From Hsuehochloa calcarea (lineage: Eukaryota; Streptophyta; Magnoliopsida; Poales; Poaceae), in contig CM070594.1 of assembly GCA_036346395.1 (NCBI GenBank), forward strand, positions 53,987,519-54,051,518: 64,000 nt of DNA, in the 5' to 3' direction. A model generated the notes under the pieces. It did no database searches and had not been told where the DNA came from. It worked only from the letters and a program-made list of their open reading frames with translations. Positions 43,413 through 55,660 of this stretch are shown piece by piece (the stretch's first letter is position 1; each line of letters opens with the position of its first letter). The position numbers were made by a program, and so were the translations under genes.

Positions 43413-43813
43413 ACCTAGCTCCAGCTGATAGGCGACTTCTCTACGCTTGGCGGTAATCGGGAATGGGCCTATGTATCTTGGTGCGAGCTTGCCTTTCACT
43501 TTAAATCTTCGAGTTTCACGGAGCGGTGACACCTTGAGACACATATTATCTTCAACTTCAAAGGTTAATTCCCTTCGACGGTTGTCGGCATAACTCTTTT
43601 GTCTAGACTGAGCTGCTTGAAGACGATCTCTGATTATTCAAACTTTCTCTTCTGCTTGCTTGAGCGTATCTAGTCCGAAGATATACCCTTCACCTGATTC
43701 TGACAAATGCAGAGGAGTTCTGCATTTTCTTCCATAGAGTGCTTCAAACGGGGACATTTTTAGACTTGACTGAAAATTGTTGTTGTATGCAAACTCGGCA
43801 TAAGGTAGACATT
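43413..43813 (-). pseudogene. gypsy integrase C-terminal part
   Basis: The reverse strand reads KCLPYAEFAYNNNFQSSLKM, SPFEALYGRKCRTPL, then, with frame changes, RQKSYADNRRRELTFEVEDN, VSPLRETRRF and KLAPRYIGPF. This is the integrase end and the conserved GPY-type region of plant Ty3/gypsy elements. It follows from 49833 once the 6 kb insertion is removed. Confidence 0.8.
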
Positions 43814-44434
43814 TGTAACAGCCCAAAATTACTAAATTGGATTAGTTAAGCATCTAATGTGCATTTGTGAAATTTTAAACTTTTTAAAACTTTTTGTGTA
43901 ACCCATATGTTGATAATCCTGTGATATTTAAAGACTAGAAATTAAAACCTAGTAATCCAATACTTCTTCTCCCATTCAAAAGCTTAATTTGAAGTTGAAG
44001 CAAAACTAAAAAGGTTTCAATTGTGTGATTGTTTTAGTTGGATTTTATATTATCTAATATGCTTTTTGGATTTTTTTGGAATTTTTGGAGGTTAATTGGT
44101 TCCCTATTTATTTTGCTTGTTCAATTTTGAAATTGAATTTAAAACGCAAACTTAATAGATAAATAAAATGAATGTAATTGAAAATTTGTAATTAAAAATC
44201 TAAACTCAGCATAATTTTTCTAAATACAAATTGAGGAATTAATTAAAGCTTGTTTTGTAATTTTCTCATATCAAGTAATAATAATCAATATTAAATCGAA
44301 GGTCTGAAAGACTGTAATTAAAAGTAATTATTTTCATTTCTTGATTCGCATGAATCATAAAAATCCTGTCATTAGACATGCATAAGCGTCGTCATTTTTC
44401 TTTTCCGGTTCGACCGACAGCAGGTGAAACACCT

Positions 44435-45265
44435 GTGTGTCCCGTCTTTTCCGGTCATCCCGCTTTTTCCTTCCCCACTAACTACTTTCGCTTCCATCCT
44501 TCAAATCTCATCCAAAAACTCAAAACCAAGCTATGCATGTCATACCACCGCGATCAGCATCGCACGACCAACCCATTTATGCAATTCATTTTCACATGCG
44601 TGGCAGTTTAAGCGATTTTTGCGAGGAGAAAATAAGTACATGTGTGTCTATTCTTTTTCCCCAACTTCTCTCCTCACAATCACAACTAAAAACTAAAAAT
44701 TGTGCAACACATGTTATACCGTTGCGATCGTCGTCTCGAGGGCGTTCCGTTTCCGTAATTGGTTTTCACATGCAAAGTCTTTCAAGCATTTTGCCGGAAG
44801 GGAGAGAAGAAGTAGCAAATGAAACACCTGTGTTCCCAATTCGTTTCCCTGCCATCACTCCATCTGTCAACAACCCCCCTTAATCCACCCTCAAATTTGT
44901 TTTTCCTCACTGACATTGGACCATCTCTCTTCTCCCAGTCGAAACTCACCCCTGCCATTTCATTTCCCCAACATACAAAGCCTCCACCACTCATTGTCAT
45001 TTTCACCCACCAGTCGAAGTTCACACATCCATTTCACCTCACTTTTTTCTTCAAATTTCCTAGCACAGCCGAGAGTCTAGAACTTCTAGTCATCCAGTTT
45101 TGCACATGCTCATCTTTCACATTCTCTCCTTCCATTCTCCACTGAAAACTGAGAATCGATCTATGCATGCATGCCATTGTGTTCATCATCACCTAAGCTT
45201 CCCATCTATACAATCGGATTTCGCATGCATGATGATTTGAGCATTTTGCAAGAAGGGGAAGGAGT
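44435..45265 (+). repeat. three diverged repeat units inside the 6 kb insertion
   Basis: Each unit pairs an 'atgcatgtcataccaccgcgatc'-like start with a 'ttttcacatgcgtggcagtttaagcgatttttgc'-like end: about 44532-44625, 44708-44800 and 45163-45255. Similarity is partial but ordered, and the spacing varies. It is probably an old internal duplication of an LTR segment. Confidence 0.45.
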
Positions 45266-47467
45266 GATGCACTGTAGTAGCCAGTAGCAGCAGCCGGCGC
45301 TGGAGCATGGCAACGGTAGCTTGCATGCAGCCGGAGCTAGCTGCAGCACGGCGCACCACCTCGGCATGTGCCAACGACAGCTCCAAGCGACTGGGGCGAG
45401 GTCGGTGGCTCCAAGTTGTGCTGGCCAGCAGCACATGCAACCGCTCGGCTAGCATGCATAGCGTGACCGGTGGAGGCAGCAGGTGAGGCCGCTGGCTCCA
45501 TGTGGCGACCGTGTGATGCGCAATGCAAGCGCGCGACGACGCCGCTGCCAGTATGCGCAGACCAACGACGCATGTAGTCGGACGACGCGGCATCGAGGCT
45601 TTGGCAGGACGCCAAGGCACGGGGTCCCGGATGGCACGGTGCTGCAGCGGCAGAGGCGCGACCGAGGGTGGAGACGCATGCATGCGAGCGGCACCGAGGG
45701 CACGGATGTGGAAACAACGACGCGATGTTCAGTGGTAGTCGCATACCTAGCGCGTGTGGCAGTAAAAATTTAGTGTTAAATCGCATACCGCGTTCTGATA
45801 TTTATTTGTGCATGTTGCATCATCATATAAGCATGACATTTTTCTACTGTTGCACATTTAAGGATAATTAACAAGTGGATAATTAAATCAAGTAAGAAAA
45901 CGTATTAACCACACCTCATTACAACAAAACTCTTTTGGATAAAACATATGAACAACGAAGATGATATGAGGATAATTAAATAACAGTAGGCTAATAAATT
46001 ATCTAATTCAAGTATTTAGAAAATTCATTGTTTCACTTAAGCTTGGAGGTTAAGCTAGCTAGATGCAAGCAAGTATGAAAATGAGCATTTGTTTAAATAT
46101 CAATAACAAACTGAGAATGTTTGGTTAGGCAAAGAATTAATATGTTGGGAAATAATTGAGATTAGGATTTTTGCTTAAGTTATTAGCATATAAAGCATGT
46201 GCTGGAAAAAGGTTTATTCATAATGAATAGCAGACCTTGCCATAGTGTCAATTTCAGTAATTTATAACTAATTCATTTTAACTCCAATTTGAGAGAAACC
46301 ACTTTTGTTGGTTTTCATTCTTAATATAATTTAACTTGGAATAGGTTTGAAACATGTTAATGTCCCAGAAAATTTTGAAATTAGAACTAATTTCTGGAAT
46401 GAAGTATTTTTACATTAGAAATTGAATTAATTTCAAAAATCCATAAGAAATTCATATGAACTCCAAATGGGATAAATCCAATTAGGTTGTTCCAATTTTT
46501 TTCTCTTTCCATTTTTGTGGTTGTCATCTCCCCTACTATTCTAGAAATTTTTATCAAAATAGTAAAATTTGGAACAATGAGCTGAACATTCGGCCTTTTC
46601 TTATTTTTGATTTTCAAATGACTATAACTCTCACATACGGACTCCAAATCGAATAATTTTTATTTCTAAATTTACATTAAATCATAATATACCTTATGTA
46701 TTAATTTTATAATTTTTGAAGTCTTTGGAATTTTGGTATTTTCGCTTTATCGGTACTTATCGTTAGATGACGATGATTCGGGAGTGCAACGGAAATGATC
46801 GTGTGAATGTCTAGAGTACCAGCAAAGAAAGGCAAGCAGTTCTTTCTTTGATGCATGTTGATCCTATTATATTCAAAAATTATTGTCTTATTTTGCAGCT
46901 GTATGTATGCATACTTTATTTGTCAAGTTATGTTTGTCGATTAGAGGTAGTTAATCATTTTGCATGAATTCCCTATAAACGTTCATCCCTTGCCACTAGC
47001 CTAAGTTAATAATTCCGCTGGTGAATTAGAGCCCAGTGGATGTTATATGGTCTAATTATGCTTATGTGATGTTATGCTTATGCGATACTTAGTTTCCAGT
47101 AGATTGGGCGGTTATCGACTTTGTCGATAACTTTGATCACATGAATCATTTTTATTATGTTATATCCAGCACCCTGTGCTATTGTATTTGGAAAACTAAA
47201 AATGAAAACTAAAAGATTTAGACTTGGGCACATTGGTTGAATGGTGTGATTGTCGGGTGTGTATGGATGGTGCCCGAGTCAACAAGGACCGAACTACTTG
47301 TGTCACTGATCCAAGCGTTATTTGCGTGCTAACCACATGAGAGAGATATGATACCTCTCTTGACTTAATACTTTGGTGTGTGTTTGCTCCGAGTCTTAGG
47401 AGGTTGTGTGTGTTGTGTGAAAAAGGAAATGTTCTGTGTTGCAGGTGTGCGGTGGTGGAGTTCCGTG

Positions 47468-47546
47468 CGATGACTCCGACACAACGTATGGGTTTCCATC
47501 CATACGAGTGACTCGTAATTAATACATAATATTAAAAATATCTCGT
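47468..47546 (+). repeat. 79 bp direct repeat, outer copy
   Basis: cgatgactccgacacaacgt to tctcgt, identical to 47744-47822. This copy lies in the host 6 kb element, 10 bases left of the solo LTR. Confidence 0.9.
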
Positions 47547-47555
47547 AGGACTTAG

Positions 47556-48921
47556 TGTAACACCCCAGCCCAACGCTGAGCCTAGAATGCTACCACTCTA
47601 CACTTTACACTAATAAATAATGACACACTATAAAATTACATCAAGGTGGAGTTCCAAACTAATAAAGCAGTAGGTTCTTCACCTCGAGGGGCATCGTGGT
47701 TGTCCAAGGCTTTACCTGTGAGGGGTAGTTGACCAAGACTTTACGATGACTCCGACACAACGTATGGGTTTCCATCCATACGAGTGACTCGTAATTAATA
47801 CATAATATTAAAAATATCTCGTCCCCATCTAGGTTGTTGGCAAATAAGCACCACGTAAGCCAAAAGAGAAAACATTCAATGCCACTTAGTCACTTAGAAT
47901 CAAGAGGGCATTTCACTACCCGAGGAATCATTTTTTTTTTTCAATTTTTCTTTTAGGAATAAACTCTCTCTCAAATCATAGGATTTCAAATCATCACACT
48001 AACTCATTCCTCTTAACTGTAAAGCCTTCATGCACACAATCAAAGCAAAGATACACTAATTCATGTCCTAGTGCTATCCGCTACATGCATACAGCATCAA
48101 CACACGAGGTAGCTAAAAAAAATATGGGCGCACACTCACATGACCAGGAATTGGAAATCGGGTCAACACAGTTCGGTTGATTTTTTTCCTGTGTTTGCCG
48201 AAAGGCACCGATTCACCACGCTACGAGCAAGGTGGGCAAGGTCTTCACTAGCCAACCGCGGCGTCAAAGAAAAAGAAGAAAACAACAGATCCTTGATGGC
48301 GAGAGCGGCGAATCCTTGGCCGATGCAACCACTCGGCAGCAGGAAAAGCAAAGCGACCTTTACTGTTGGCTTCCAATGCGATTTAAGCAAAGAAGATCTG
48401 GTAGCGACGCAGTCAGAGAATTTCAATATAGGCTTCGGCAATTTCAGCGGCGGACACAGATCTGCGGTAAGGCGGTCACGATGCAACCGGCAAAAGCAAA
48501 TAAGAGTTGAAGTAGTTGCCAGCTACTAGCGGCAGGCGCAATTTGGATCGATCAAAGCAATAATGCGGTTTGATTTGCCAGTAGCGGCAATAAATGCATC
48601 TGCGGCTGGTGATGAAAAAAAAAAGCAGCAGTAGAGAATTCTTTGGAGGCGACTCATCGGGAAAATAGGTTTAGGGTTTTCTAAAAAAAACTCCAATCTA
48701 TTTATATAGTTCTCAAATTCTGAAATTCTATTTTCCCAAAACCCTTTTATATAGCCCATAAAACAATTCCGAAAATACCATTTTCTATATACGAACTAAA
48801 TTAATTGCACACAGGCCCTTAAGAGGTTTTTAATTAATTATTTACTAATACCAATAAATTAATTAATCTCCGACCATTAAGACGCGAATATTAAAATTAA
48901 TAATATTTTCAGGGTATTACA
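47556..48921. mobile_element. solo LTR with target duplication CTTAG
   Basis: 1366 bp, from TGTAACACCCCAG to GGGTATTACA, flanked on both sides by CTTAG (47551-47555 and 48922-48926). The TGTAACACCCC start is common in plant gypsy LTRs. There is no internal coding region, so it is a solo LTR left by recombination. It contains an exact 79 bp copy of the DNA just outside it. Open frames at 48140-48529 have no domain. Confidence 0.85.
47744..47822 (+). repeat. 79 bp direct repeat, copy inside the solo LTR
   Basis: Identical to 47468-47546. It begins after agactttac and ends before ccccatctagg, sitting 188 bp inside the solo LTR. Confidence 0.9.
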
Positions 48922-49832
48922 CTTAGATTTGCCGGTATACCTTAGAAGTGTGCTTATTCCGGAGGCAAAAGAGACGGTCTGACGTGTGGGTACATTGGTA
49001 CACCCCTATAGGGTATAATATATTCGAATAGCCTCATCCTAGGTTATGGACATGCTTGGTTAGGTCGTGCAAGAATTAGACTACAATATTTTAGATAAAA
49101 CTCGAAGTTGGGTGGTACGAATGGGTAATTCGTACTATGTTGTGGTAGCTGTTGGGAAGTCATCTCCAAGATGTTTATTATGTTTATAAATATTGTGTTG
49201 CTGTTATTTAAACAAATAAAAATAGATTTGTTAAATTGCCTTCAATCTATTACACTATTGCAAATGAAATATTGCTTTGTGTGTAAAATGAACCCTGTAA
49301 CCTTCTCCTTTGATTCAGCTTGCATGTAGATATGTATAGGTTTGTTATTCATAAGTCTTGTGGAGTACATTTGTGTACTCACTTTTTGCTTTTATTACTA
49401 ATCTGGACATCATATATTGAGATCGAATCGGGTAAGGAAATATGCGCAGGAACGTCGATTTGTTATGGTTTCAACCCAGTCAGTTGCCCTGCGGGTTATG
49501 GCAAGCCATTGAGACTTTATTAATGGTTAATTCATGATTTTATTTTTGTTTATTTACTAATTTTCGCTGCGTACTTGATATTTATCTTGTTATTTGGCCG
49601 GTCGGCACTTTGTACGAAACTGAACCTTGTATGTTCATATGTTGTAAACTATGATGTTTTTGGTGTTGTAATAACTTGTGTATAGATTGATATTGATGTT
49701 TGTGAGGGTGTATGTGTACCGCTCCTGAGAGGTACATAATACACTGAGGCGCGGTGATATGTGGTTCGTGATGTTAGAGTCAAGTGGATGGCTAAGCATT
49801 ACGAGCTAAATACACCAGGATCTCATAACATT

Positions 49833-50583
49833 TCTCCCAGTCTACGGTGAATTCTAAAGCGCAAGCTCGAAGCATGTCTTCTAGAATCTAGTTTGTTCTT
49901 TCGGTCTGACCATCAGTTTGCGATGATATGCTGCGCTGAAAGCAAGGTGTGTCCCAAGGGCATCATGCAGACTAGCCCAAAAGTGCGAGGTGAACTGAGA
50001 ACCTCGATCCGAGACTATCATCTTGGGTACTTCATATAAGCATACAATACGAGCCATATACAACTATGCTAACTTGTCTCCCTTGTAAGTTGTCTTTACT
50101 GGGATGAAATAGACGACTTTGGTCAATCTATCCACTATAACCCATACCGAGTCACAACCGAACTTGGTTCGAGGAAGACCTGTAATGAAATCCATTCCAA
50201 TTTCTTTCTATTTCTACTGAGGGATCTGTAGTGGTTGAAGCAATCCTGCTGGTTTCTGGTGCTCGGCTTTGATTCGCTGGCACACACCAGAACAAGCTAC
50301 AAACTCGGTGATATCTCTTTTCATCCGTAGCCACCAATATAGAATCTTCATGTCTTGATACATCTTAGTGCTGCCTGGGTGTAGGGTATATGATGAGCTA
50401 TGAGCTTCCTTCAGAATCAAATCCTTGAGTTCCTTCTAGTGGGGAACAAAGAGACGTTTCCCATACCATATGATTCCTTGCTGATCTTCGATCATCTTAG
50501 GGGCTTTTCCTTTGGCCATGGGGTGCTTGAATTTCTGGACTCCGGGATGTCCCTCTTGAGCTGTCTTGATCTGCTCTTCTAGA
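49833..50583 (-). pseudogene. gypsy integrase N-terminal part and core
   Basis: The reverse strand reads EGHPGVQKFKHPMAKGKAPK, IEDQQGIIWYGKRLFVPH, a stop, then LILKEAHSSSYTLHPGSTKM, the zinc-binding region with CSGVCQRIKAEHQKPAG, and the core MARIVCLYEVPKMIVSDRGS, QFTSHFWASLHDALGTHLAF. Asp in SDRGSQF is the second catalytic residue. Several stops are present. The frame ends DWEKC and is broken by the 6 kb insertion. Confidence 0.8.
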
Positions 50584-51143
50584 GGGGGCACGGGTGGCGC
50601 CGGGAGGAAGTCGGAGGCGGAGGCGACGATGGATCGGGAGTGAGGGCGGCGGCGACTGGAGGTGGAGGGGAAGGGGGCGGAGGCAACGACGTTGGTGACC
50701 GAGGCAGGGGAGCTTCGACTCGAGAGGAGAAGGCGAGGTGGGGAGGGAGAAGAGGAGGGGTGCGGGTGGCTTAAATAGACAGGGGTCCAGCGACGTCAAG
50801 GCTTGTGAGCGGCGACGCCACGGGAGGAGAGAGGGGGTCCGAGTAGCGTGTGACGCGGCACGCTGACGGCCGGTCATGGCCGAGGCGATGCGATCAGGAC
50901 TGAAGCGCAGGCAGCAAAGTAAGCAGCGCGCGGACGGCACGGGTCGGCCGGGGCGGCGGCGCGCCAGCAAGAGGGAAGGTGGTGATCCGGCGTGCGGCAT
51001 GGCAAGGGCGAGCGGGCCGGGTCGGGAAGAATCGGCCAAACGGCCCAAAGCCAAGGTACGGATGAACTTCAATTTGGAAATTTTGTTTTTGAAATTTGCA
51101 AACCAAAATTCAAATACTTCTTTTTGAAAATGAGAATGTTACA
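50584..51143 (-). repeat. gypsy LTR/leader remnant
   Basis: GC-rich on the side next to pol, AT-rich at the outer end, starting TGTAACATTC at 51143 on the reverse strand. A 191-codon open frame (50497-51072) is Pro/Arg-rich, spans the junction with pol and shows no domain; I regard it as non-coding. Confidence 0.45.
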
Positions 51144-52625
51144 AACTTTCAAGGTCAAAAAGCTATAGCTCAAAGCTTCTTCATCATGAAACACGCACTT
51201 GACAATTTCGCTCTTAAGTCTTCTTAACCTCTTCCCTACAATCCCATCTTACCTCACCATGAACAAAAACCCAAAATTCGGTATAACTCCCGATCGGTTA
51301 GGACTAATACCCATGATTGGGAGGTTGCAACCGGCCATGGAGGAGCTCAAGAAGCTGCGTAGGAAGCGGCGATGCATCGATGGTTGCTCAGTTATCCTAA
51401 GAGGGAGTGGCAGCAATGGCGCTCTAGAGAGTCCACAATAACTATATATGAGTTATTATCTCATTTAACCTTTTTTAAAAATATAATAGCAAATCTAACT
51501 CTCTCGCATTTGAAAAAATATAACATAAATGGCTCCCCTACCACACTCCCTGTGCGCATGAGCCCTCCTAGCACACTCCCTATGCGCAACAGTCTCCTGC
51601 CACACACCACATGACATGCTATTGCGGGCAAGCTTCTACCACAAATGAGAAGCACAGTAGGTGGACTGCTACGGATTGGGAGCACGCGGGGCTGGTTGCC
51701 TACCGTGGATAGGGATCACGGAAGATAGCTTTCACGGGCGGAGAGCATGGTAGAGGACACGTATCGCTTGTCTGACTAACATAGTGTTATTTTTGTTATT
51801 TTAGTCGTAGAGGCTATATTTGATATTTTATTTAAAATAGAGGCTAAATGAGAGAAGAAAAAAACCTGCTATGACGTCTCTTTTGGTGGTGCCGGCGATA
51901 AAGCTACGATGTTGGATGGCACTCATTTGGCTGGCTAACTCCGGCTTCTATCCAGAACTACAGAGTTGAAGCTCGGCTAAACGGGAATCAACACCGTATA
52001 CTCTATTTGTATCGAGTCGATGCTCGGCCAAATGGGAATCTAACACCGTGTACTCCGTCATTATTTTAGAGATTATGTACATCACATGTGGTGTCAAGGA
52101 AGTCGAATGGAGTCGGACAGTCGGTACTCGGTAGTACGTGCCATCCATGAAGCAAACTCGGGATACACACAGAAAAGCGCAATGGGTCCCCTGAGATATT
52201 TTCGTTGACCCGAAATGAAGCCATTAAATAACCCCATCCGCTTATTGCATGGCTGAGACGCTGCGACGTCACCCTCTCTGTTCCAACGTTCGTACGTCGC
52301 CTTTACTCCGCTCCTCCTTCTCCATCTGCCTTTAACGGCGGCTCGATATGTACAGTAGTATAGATAATTACTGTTTATAATAATTTTTTTATATTATTTG
52401 TAAATATTATTAAAAATAATTTATATAATAATGATACAGTCGACTATAAAATTATAAATAATATATAATTTTTTTAATTTTTAATTTAGATTTAGTGATA
52501 CAAACAACTACAAAATTATAAATAATATATTTCTATAACTCCGGTCCCTTTCATCCATATCGGTTTAAATTCCACTTAACAGAGTTAACGTAACCTTAGC
52601 CCCGCAACCACGCGACAATACGCGG
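51144..52625. other. upstream region of the PCH1-like gene
   Basis: No gene. About 51966-52057 contains two diverged copies of 'gctcggc(t/c)aaa(c/t)gggaatc'. The part 52340-52540 is extremely AT-rich with two copies of actataaaattataaataatat-like sequence (52444 and 52508), which looks MITE-like. An E-box palindrome CACATGTG lies at 52084-52091. Confidence 0.4.
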
Positions 52626-53143
52626 CCGCATATATATGTACCAACCAACCACAGCTTGGTTGGCCTTCCTTGGGCGCTTCCCTCCTTTCCTGCGCGAGGG
52701 GGAGAGGAGGAGGAGGAGGAATCCCCCGTGGCCCTCGCGGAAATTCGGCCCCTACGGTGGTGCGCGCCGTGTGCGGCGCTGTCGCCCACACGTTTTTATT
52801 CCCGCGCGGGGCGCTGCGGGACAGATTCAGCTGGTGATTGGGATGACGACGTGAGGGGCGGGAAAGGTGTGGGTGGGGCTGATCCCTCGATCCCTTCTTG
52901 CCTGTGGCGCAAGTGGACGGACAGGTGCCGCCGCCGCCGCCGCCGCCTGCTTCTTGGGGAGGGGCTTCTTTTAACCCTCTTGCGTTCTCGACCAGGAGCG
53001 GCGAGCAAAAGGCCTCGGTTGGTTTTGCTGTCCTTTTGAGTTCTTGATTGGCTTGTTCTTGCCGTGTTTGGTGGTCGCTGAGCTCGCAGTTGAGGCGTTC
53101 TGATCTGATTTTTGGCGGAGAAAGGAAGAGATCGGTTGCTGAG
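52626..53143 (+). promoter_or_regulatory. probable TATA box and leader exon of the PCH1-like gene
   Basis: catatatatgtacc (about 52627-52640) is a good TATA box and is followed by GC-rich leader-like sequence. A donor at gctgag|gtaattt (53144) would start a leader intron ending at ttttacag (59915), just before the main coding exon. The leader contains a GCC-triplet run (about 52928-52950). Its link to the downstream gene is inferred from the spacing, strand and splice signals. Confidence 0.5.
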
Positions 53144-53825
53144 GTAATTTAAAATTTCCCTGACCCCTCTCGAATGGTTTGCTTGCTCCGCTTTGCTTTG
53201 GTAGGTTTGCTTGATTTTTACTCGATCTAGGAGCTGCTGTTTTCAAGAATTGCGGGGGTGGTTGTGCAATTAGCTTGACAAATCCGCTTAAGATGGCAAA
53301 GAAAGGGCCTTCTTTTGTAGCCATTTTCCTGCTTCACATAATATGGAGAGCTTTCTCCTCCTATGTTGGAGATTTCCCTTCTTGTTGAGTGGGAAGAAGT
53401 CGTTTTTTGTCATCTACTCTTGTAAAATTTATTGACAAATCATATATGTCACAACAAGTTACAAGGTGTAGCTTAGATATACAAGTTTAGCTATTCACCT
53501 TGTCGTTGTCGAGGTAGCATAACACAATTAGACAATAAGCTAATCCCAACTGCGGGCTGCCTTGTAAGTTATAGAAAGCACATCCTTAAGGCCATCATTG
53601 CACTGCGTTCTCCATAATTCTCTGAAGTGTGGCATCTCAGTGACGTTCTACCTTGTGTTGCCGGCCACGTTGTTATTTGCGTCTTTGCTTGAACTGGAGC
53701 CGGTCGTCTCGCTCGTGCTTCCCGTGGTGCCAGCACGCCGAGTCACTACCAGAAAACTCGTCTTTTCGCTTTCCTTCAACCACTCAGTATACATTTTTAC
53801 TGGAGTCAAGTTGATAAATTGTACT

Positions 53826-53979
53826 TGTTGGAGAGTTTGAGTTGGAGTTAGATATCTCAATCCCATTAGAGTCGGATTAGTAGATTGCGTAATACTCGGA
53901 TTAGGTTTTGAGACTATAACTAAATGAGGTGTGGATCCTAAGAGATCAACACACAAGATTAACAACATGGTATCAGAGC
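53826..53979 (+). repeat. 5' LTR and primer-binding site
   Basis: The LTR runs from TGTTGGAGAGTTTG to AACAACA and is only 142 bp. TGGTATCAGAGC follows directly (53968-53979). Relative to the 3' LTR it has C for T in gattgcgtaat and C for A in actataactaaatg. Confidence 0.93.
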
Positions 53980-54285
53980 CTTCCCCCACCCAACCCTAAA
54001 CCTAATCAGACTCACCGTCAGATCCGGCGACCGCGTCCCACACCACCGTCCGGATCCGGCAGAATCAAGTCCGCCGCCGCGCTTGTTGCGCGGCATCCGC
54101 CGCTCGGTCGCAGGCAGTGATGCCGACGCCCGGTCCTGCGGACACGGCATGCTGCCGCCATTGCCGCCGCCCGCTTCGCCGATTGCCTTGAGAAGGAGGA
54201 TTCGCCGCTGCTACGCTGCCGCTTTGATCGCTTTGAGAAGGAAGAGAGGAAGGAATCAGCGAAGCGCCATTGCGCCGCTTCGAGA

Positions 54286-54405
54286 GAGAAGAAACCGAAG
54301 TCGCTTGGTGTCGACAGAGAAAGAGAATCGGTCACTCGGGGAGAGGAGAAGAAACCGAAGTCGCTCGGTGTCGACAGAGAAAGAGAATCGGCCGCTTCGG
54401 TGTCG
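54286..54405 (+). repeat. 60 bp-period tandem duplication in the element leader
   Basis: gagaagaaaccgaagtcgct and the bases to gagaatcgg recur exactly 60 bases later, with one change (cttgg / ctcgg) in the core. It is in the untranslated leader between the primer site and gag. Confidence 0.8.
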
Positions 54406-54674
54406 AAGGGAACGGAATCGGCTCGGCAGGTCAAGGAAAAAAACGGCGAAAGTTAGGAAATCGGCTTGCAGACCGCCAGAAGGAAAAAGAGACGGTCGGA
54501 AAAAAAAGAAGAGGTACGTACAGGTATGTATGATTGGATAAAAGAAAATATCGAGATCCGACATAATATTAATGCGTGAAGAGTTGCGTGATCGCGGGAG
54601 ATACGCGCACGCATATCTTGATATTGATTGGCATCTCGGTCGCTTGAGAAGATGACCCCGAGGAAATTGAGGTC

Positions 54675-55660
54675 ATGAGAAAGGCGCTTATTGAGACTAC
54701 TTCTCCACTAGTAACTCAAGGTGACATAAGAAGCATGTTACAGGATCTCTTCGCGATAGGTATGATAGGTCCGAGAACTAGTGCAGGGTCATCCGACTTA
54801 AAGCTGGAGCTGATGCCAAATGATGTAAAATTGGAAGGAAATAAGAATTACCTGAGTTGGTCTAGAAGGGCTCAGCTAATTCTGAGGACAAAGGGGGTGA
54901 AATACTATCTGCAAGAGACTTGTGTTGAACCTGCAGACAAGACGAGCATTGATTGGAGGATGTGGAACACCACCAATTCTGTGGTGGTAGCTTGGTTGCT
55001 AACTTCGATGTCTCCATCCATAGCTCGGATGGTGGAGATGATGCAGAGTGCACTGAAGAATATGGAAGACGCTAAGCAACATGTACTCAAGGCGTGAAAT
55101 GTAATGATGATGGTGGAAGTCCAAGGCAAGGTGGAGGCCTCAAACAGAGGAAAAGACCGTCCAGAATATGCTAGTGAATTGCAAGAACTTTGGGCGATTT
55201 AGACCATTATGATCCACTGCAGTTGACAAGTCTTTGGTGATATTGAGGTCGGTAGGTGTGGTGCGCAACGCAGACGCAGTTACACACTTTCTAAAGGGAC
55301 TAAATCCAAAATTTGAGAGTAGGAGAGCGCAATGTTTCACTTGGCAAAATTGCCTACAATGGAGGAGACTATTTCACTATGTTGCGGGAGGAAGTTCGAC
55401 TACGAGTAATGGGGACAACAACCCTCGCCAGATCCGCATATGCCATACCCGATGATAGAGAGTGCTACAACCGTGGGATAAGAGGACATCGATCCGGTGC
55501 TTGTCCCTCTCCACGAGATGGAGGCCGAAGTGGAGGTCGTGGAGGGCCGGAGGCCGAGGTGGAGATCGTGGTGGTCGTGGAGGCCGAGGAAGGGCCGAGT
55601 TGGCCCCGAGCTAACATGGCCTGCACAGAGGAGAACACGCCTCACACTCGACAGCGAACA
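54675..55660 (+). pseudogene. copia gag of the complete element
   Basis: The open frame 54675-55097 reads VKLEGNKNYLSWSRRAQLIL and WRMWNTTNSVVVAWLLTSM, the gag N-terminal domain, ending with a TGA. Further gag text appears in other frames: ELQELWA and NADAVTHFLKGLNPKFESRR (about 55260-55320), and a zinc-knuckle-like region ECYNRGIRGHRSGACP (about 55461-55505), in which a Cys is replaced by Arg. It is followed by a Gly/Arg-rich stretch. Frame breaks make it non-functional. Confidence 0.75.

Larger units (their letters stand above)
43814..49827. mobile_element. 6 kb insertion in the gypsy integrase, target duplication ACATT
   Basis: The insertion begins TGTAACAGCCC and ends ggatctcata. It is flanked by ACATT at 43809-43813 and 49828-49832, and the broken integrase codons rejoin when it is removed. 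No coding domain is found inside. Without its own nested solo LTR (47556-48921) it is about 4.6 kb, so it may be a very long solo LTR or a coding-free (LARD-type) LTR element. It lacks a clear CA at the right end. It contains GC-rich text with antisense open frames at 45.2-45.8 kb that I judge non-coding. Confidence 0.65.
43413..51143 (-). mobile_element. Ty3/gypsy remnant, reverse strand, split by a 6 kb insertion
   Basis: Reading 51143 downwards: the sequence opens TGTAACATTCTC (LTR-like start), runs through a GC-rich leader to about 50585, then jumps into RNase H/integrase-region text (50583-49833). After the insertion it continues to the integrase C-terminal part (43808-43413). Gag, protease and RT are missing. 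The left end is cut by the right end of the hAT element at about 43412. Confidence 0.75.

Noticed and set aside
45189..45786. Overlapping antisense frames of 149-164 codons
   Set aside because: GC-rich patch within a coding-free insertion. The frames overlap on both strands and have no motif.
50497..51072. 191-codon reverse frame at the gypsy leader
   Set aside because: It spans the join between LTR/leader and pol-derived text, is Pro/Arg-rich and has no domain. Probably chance.
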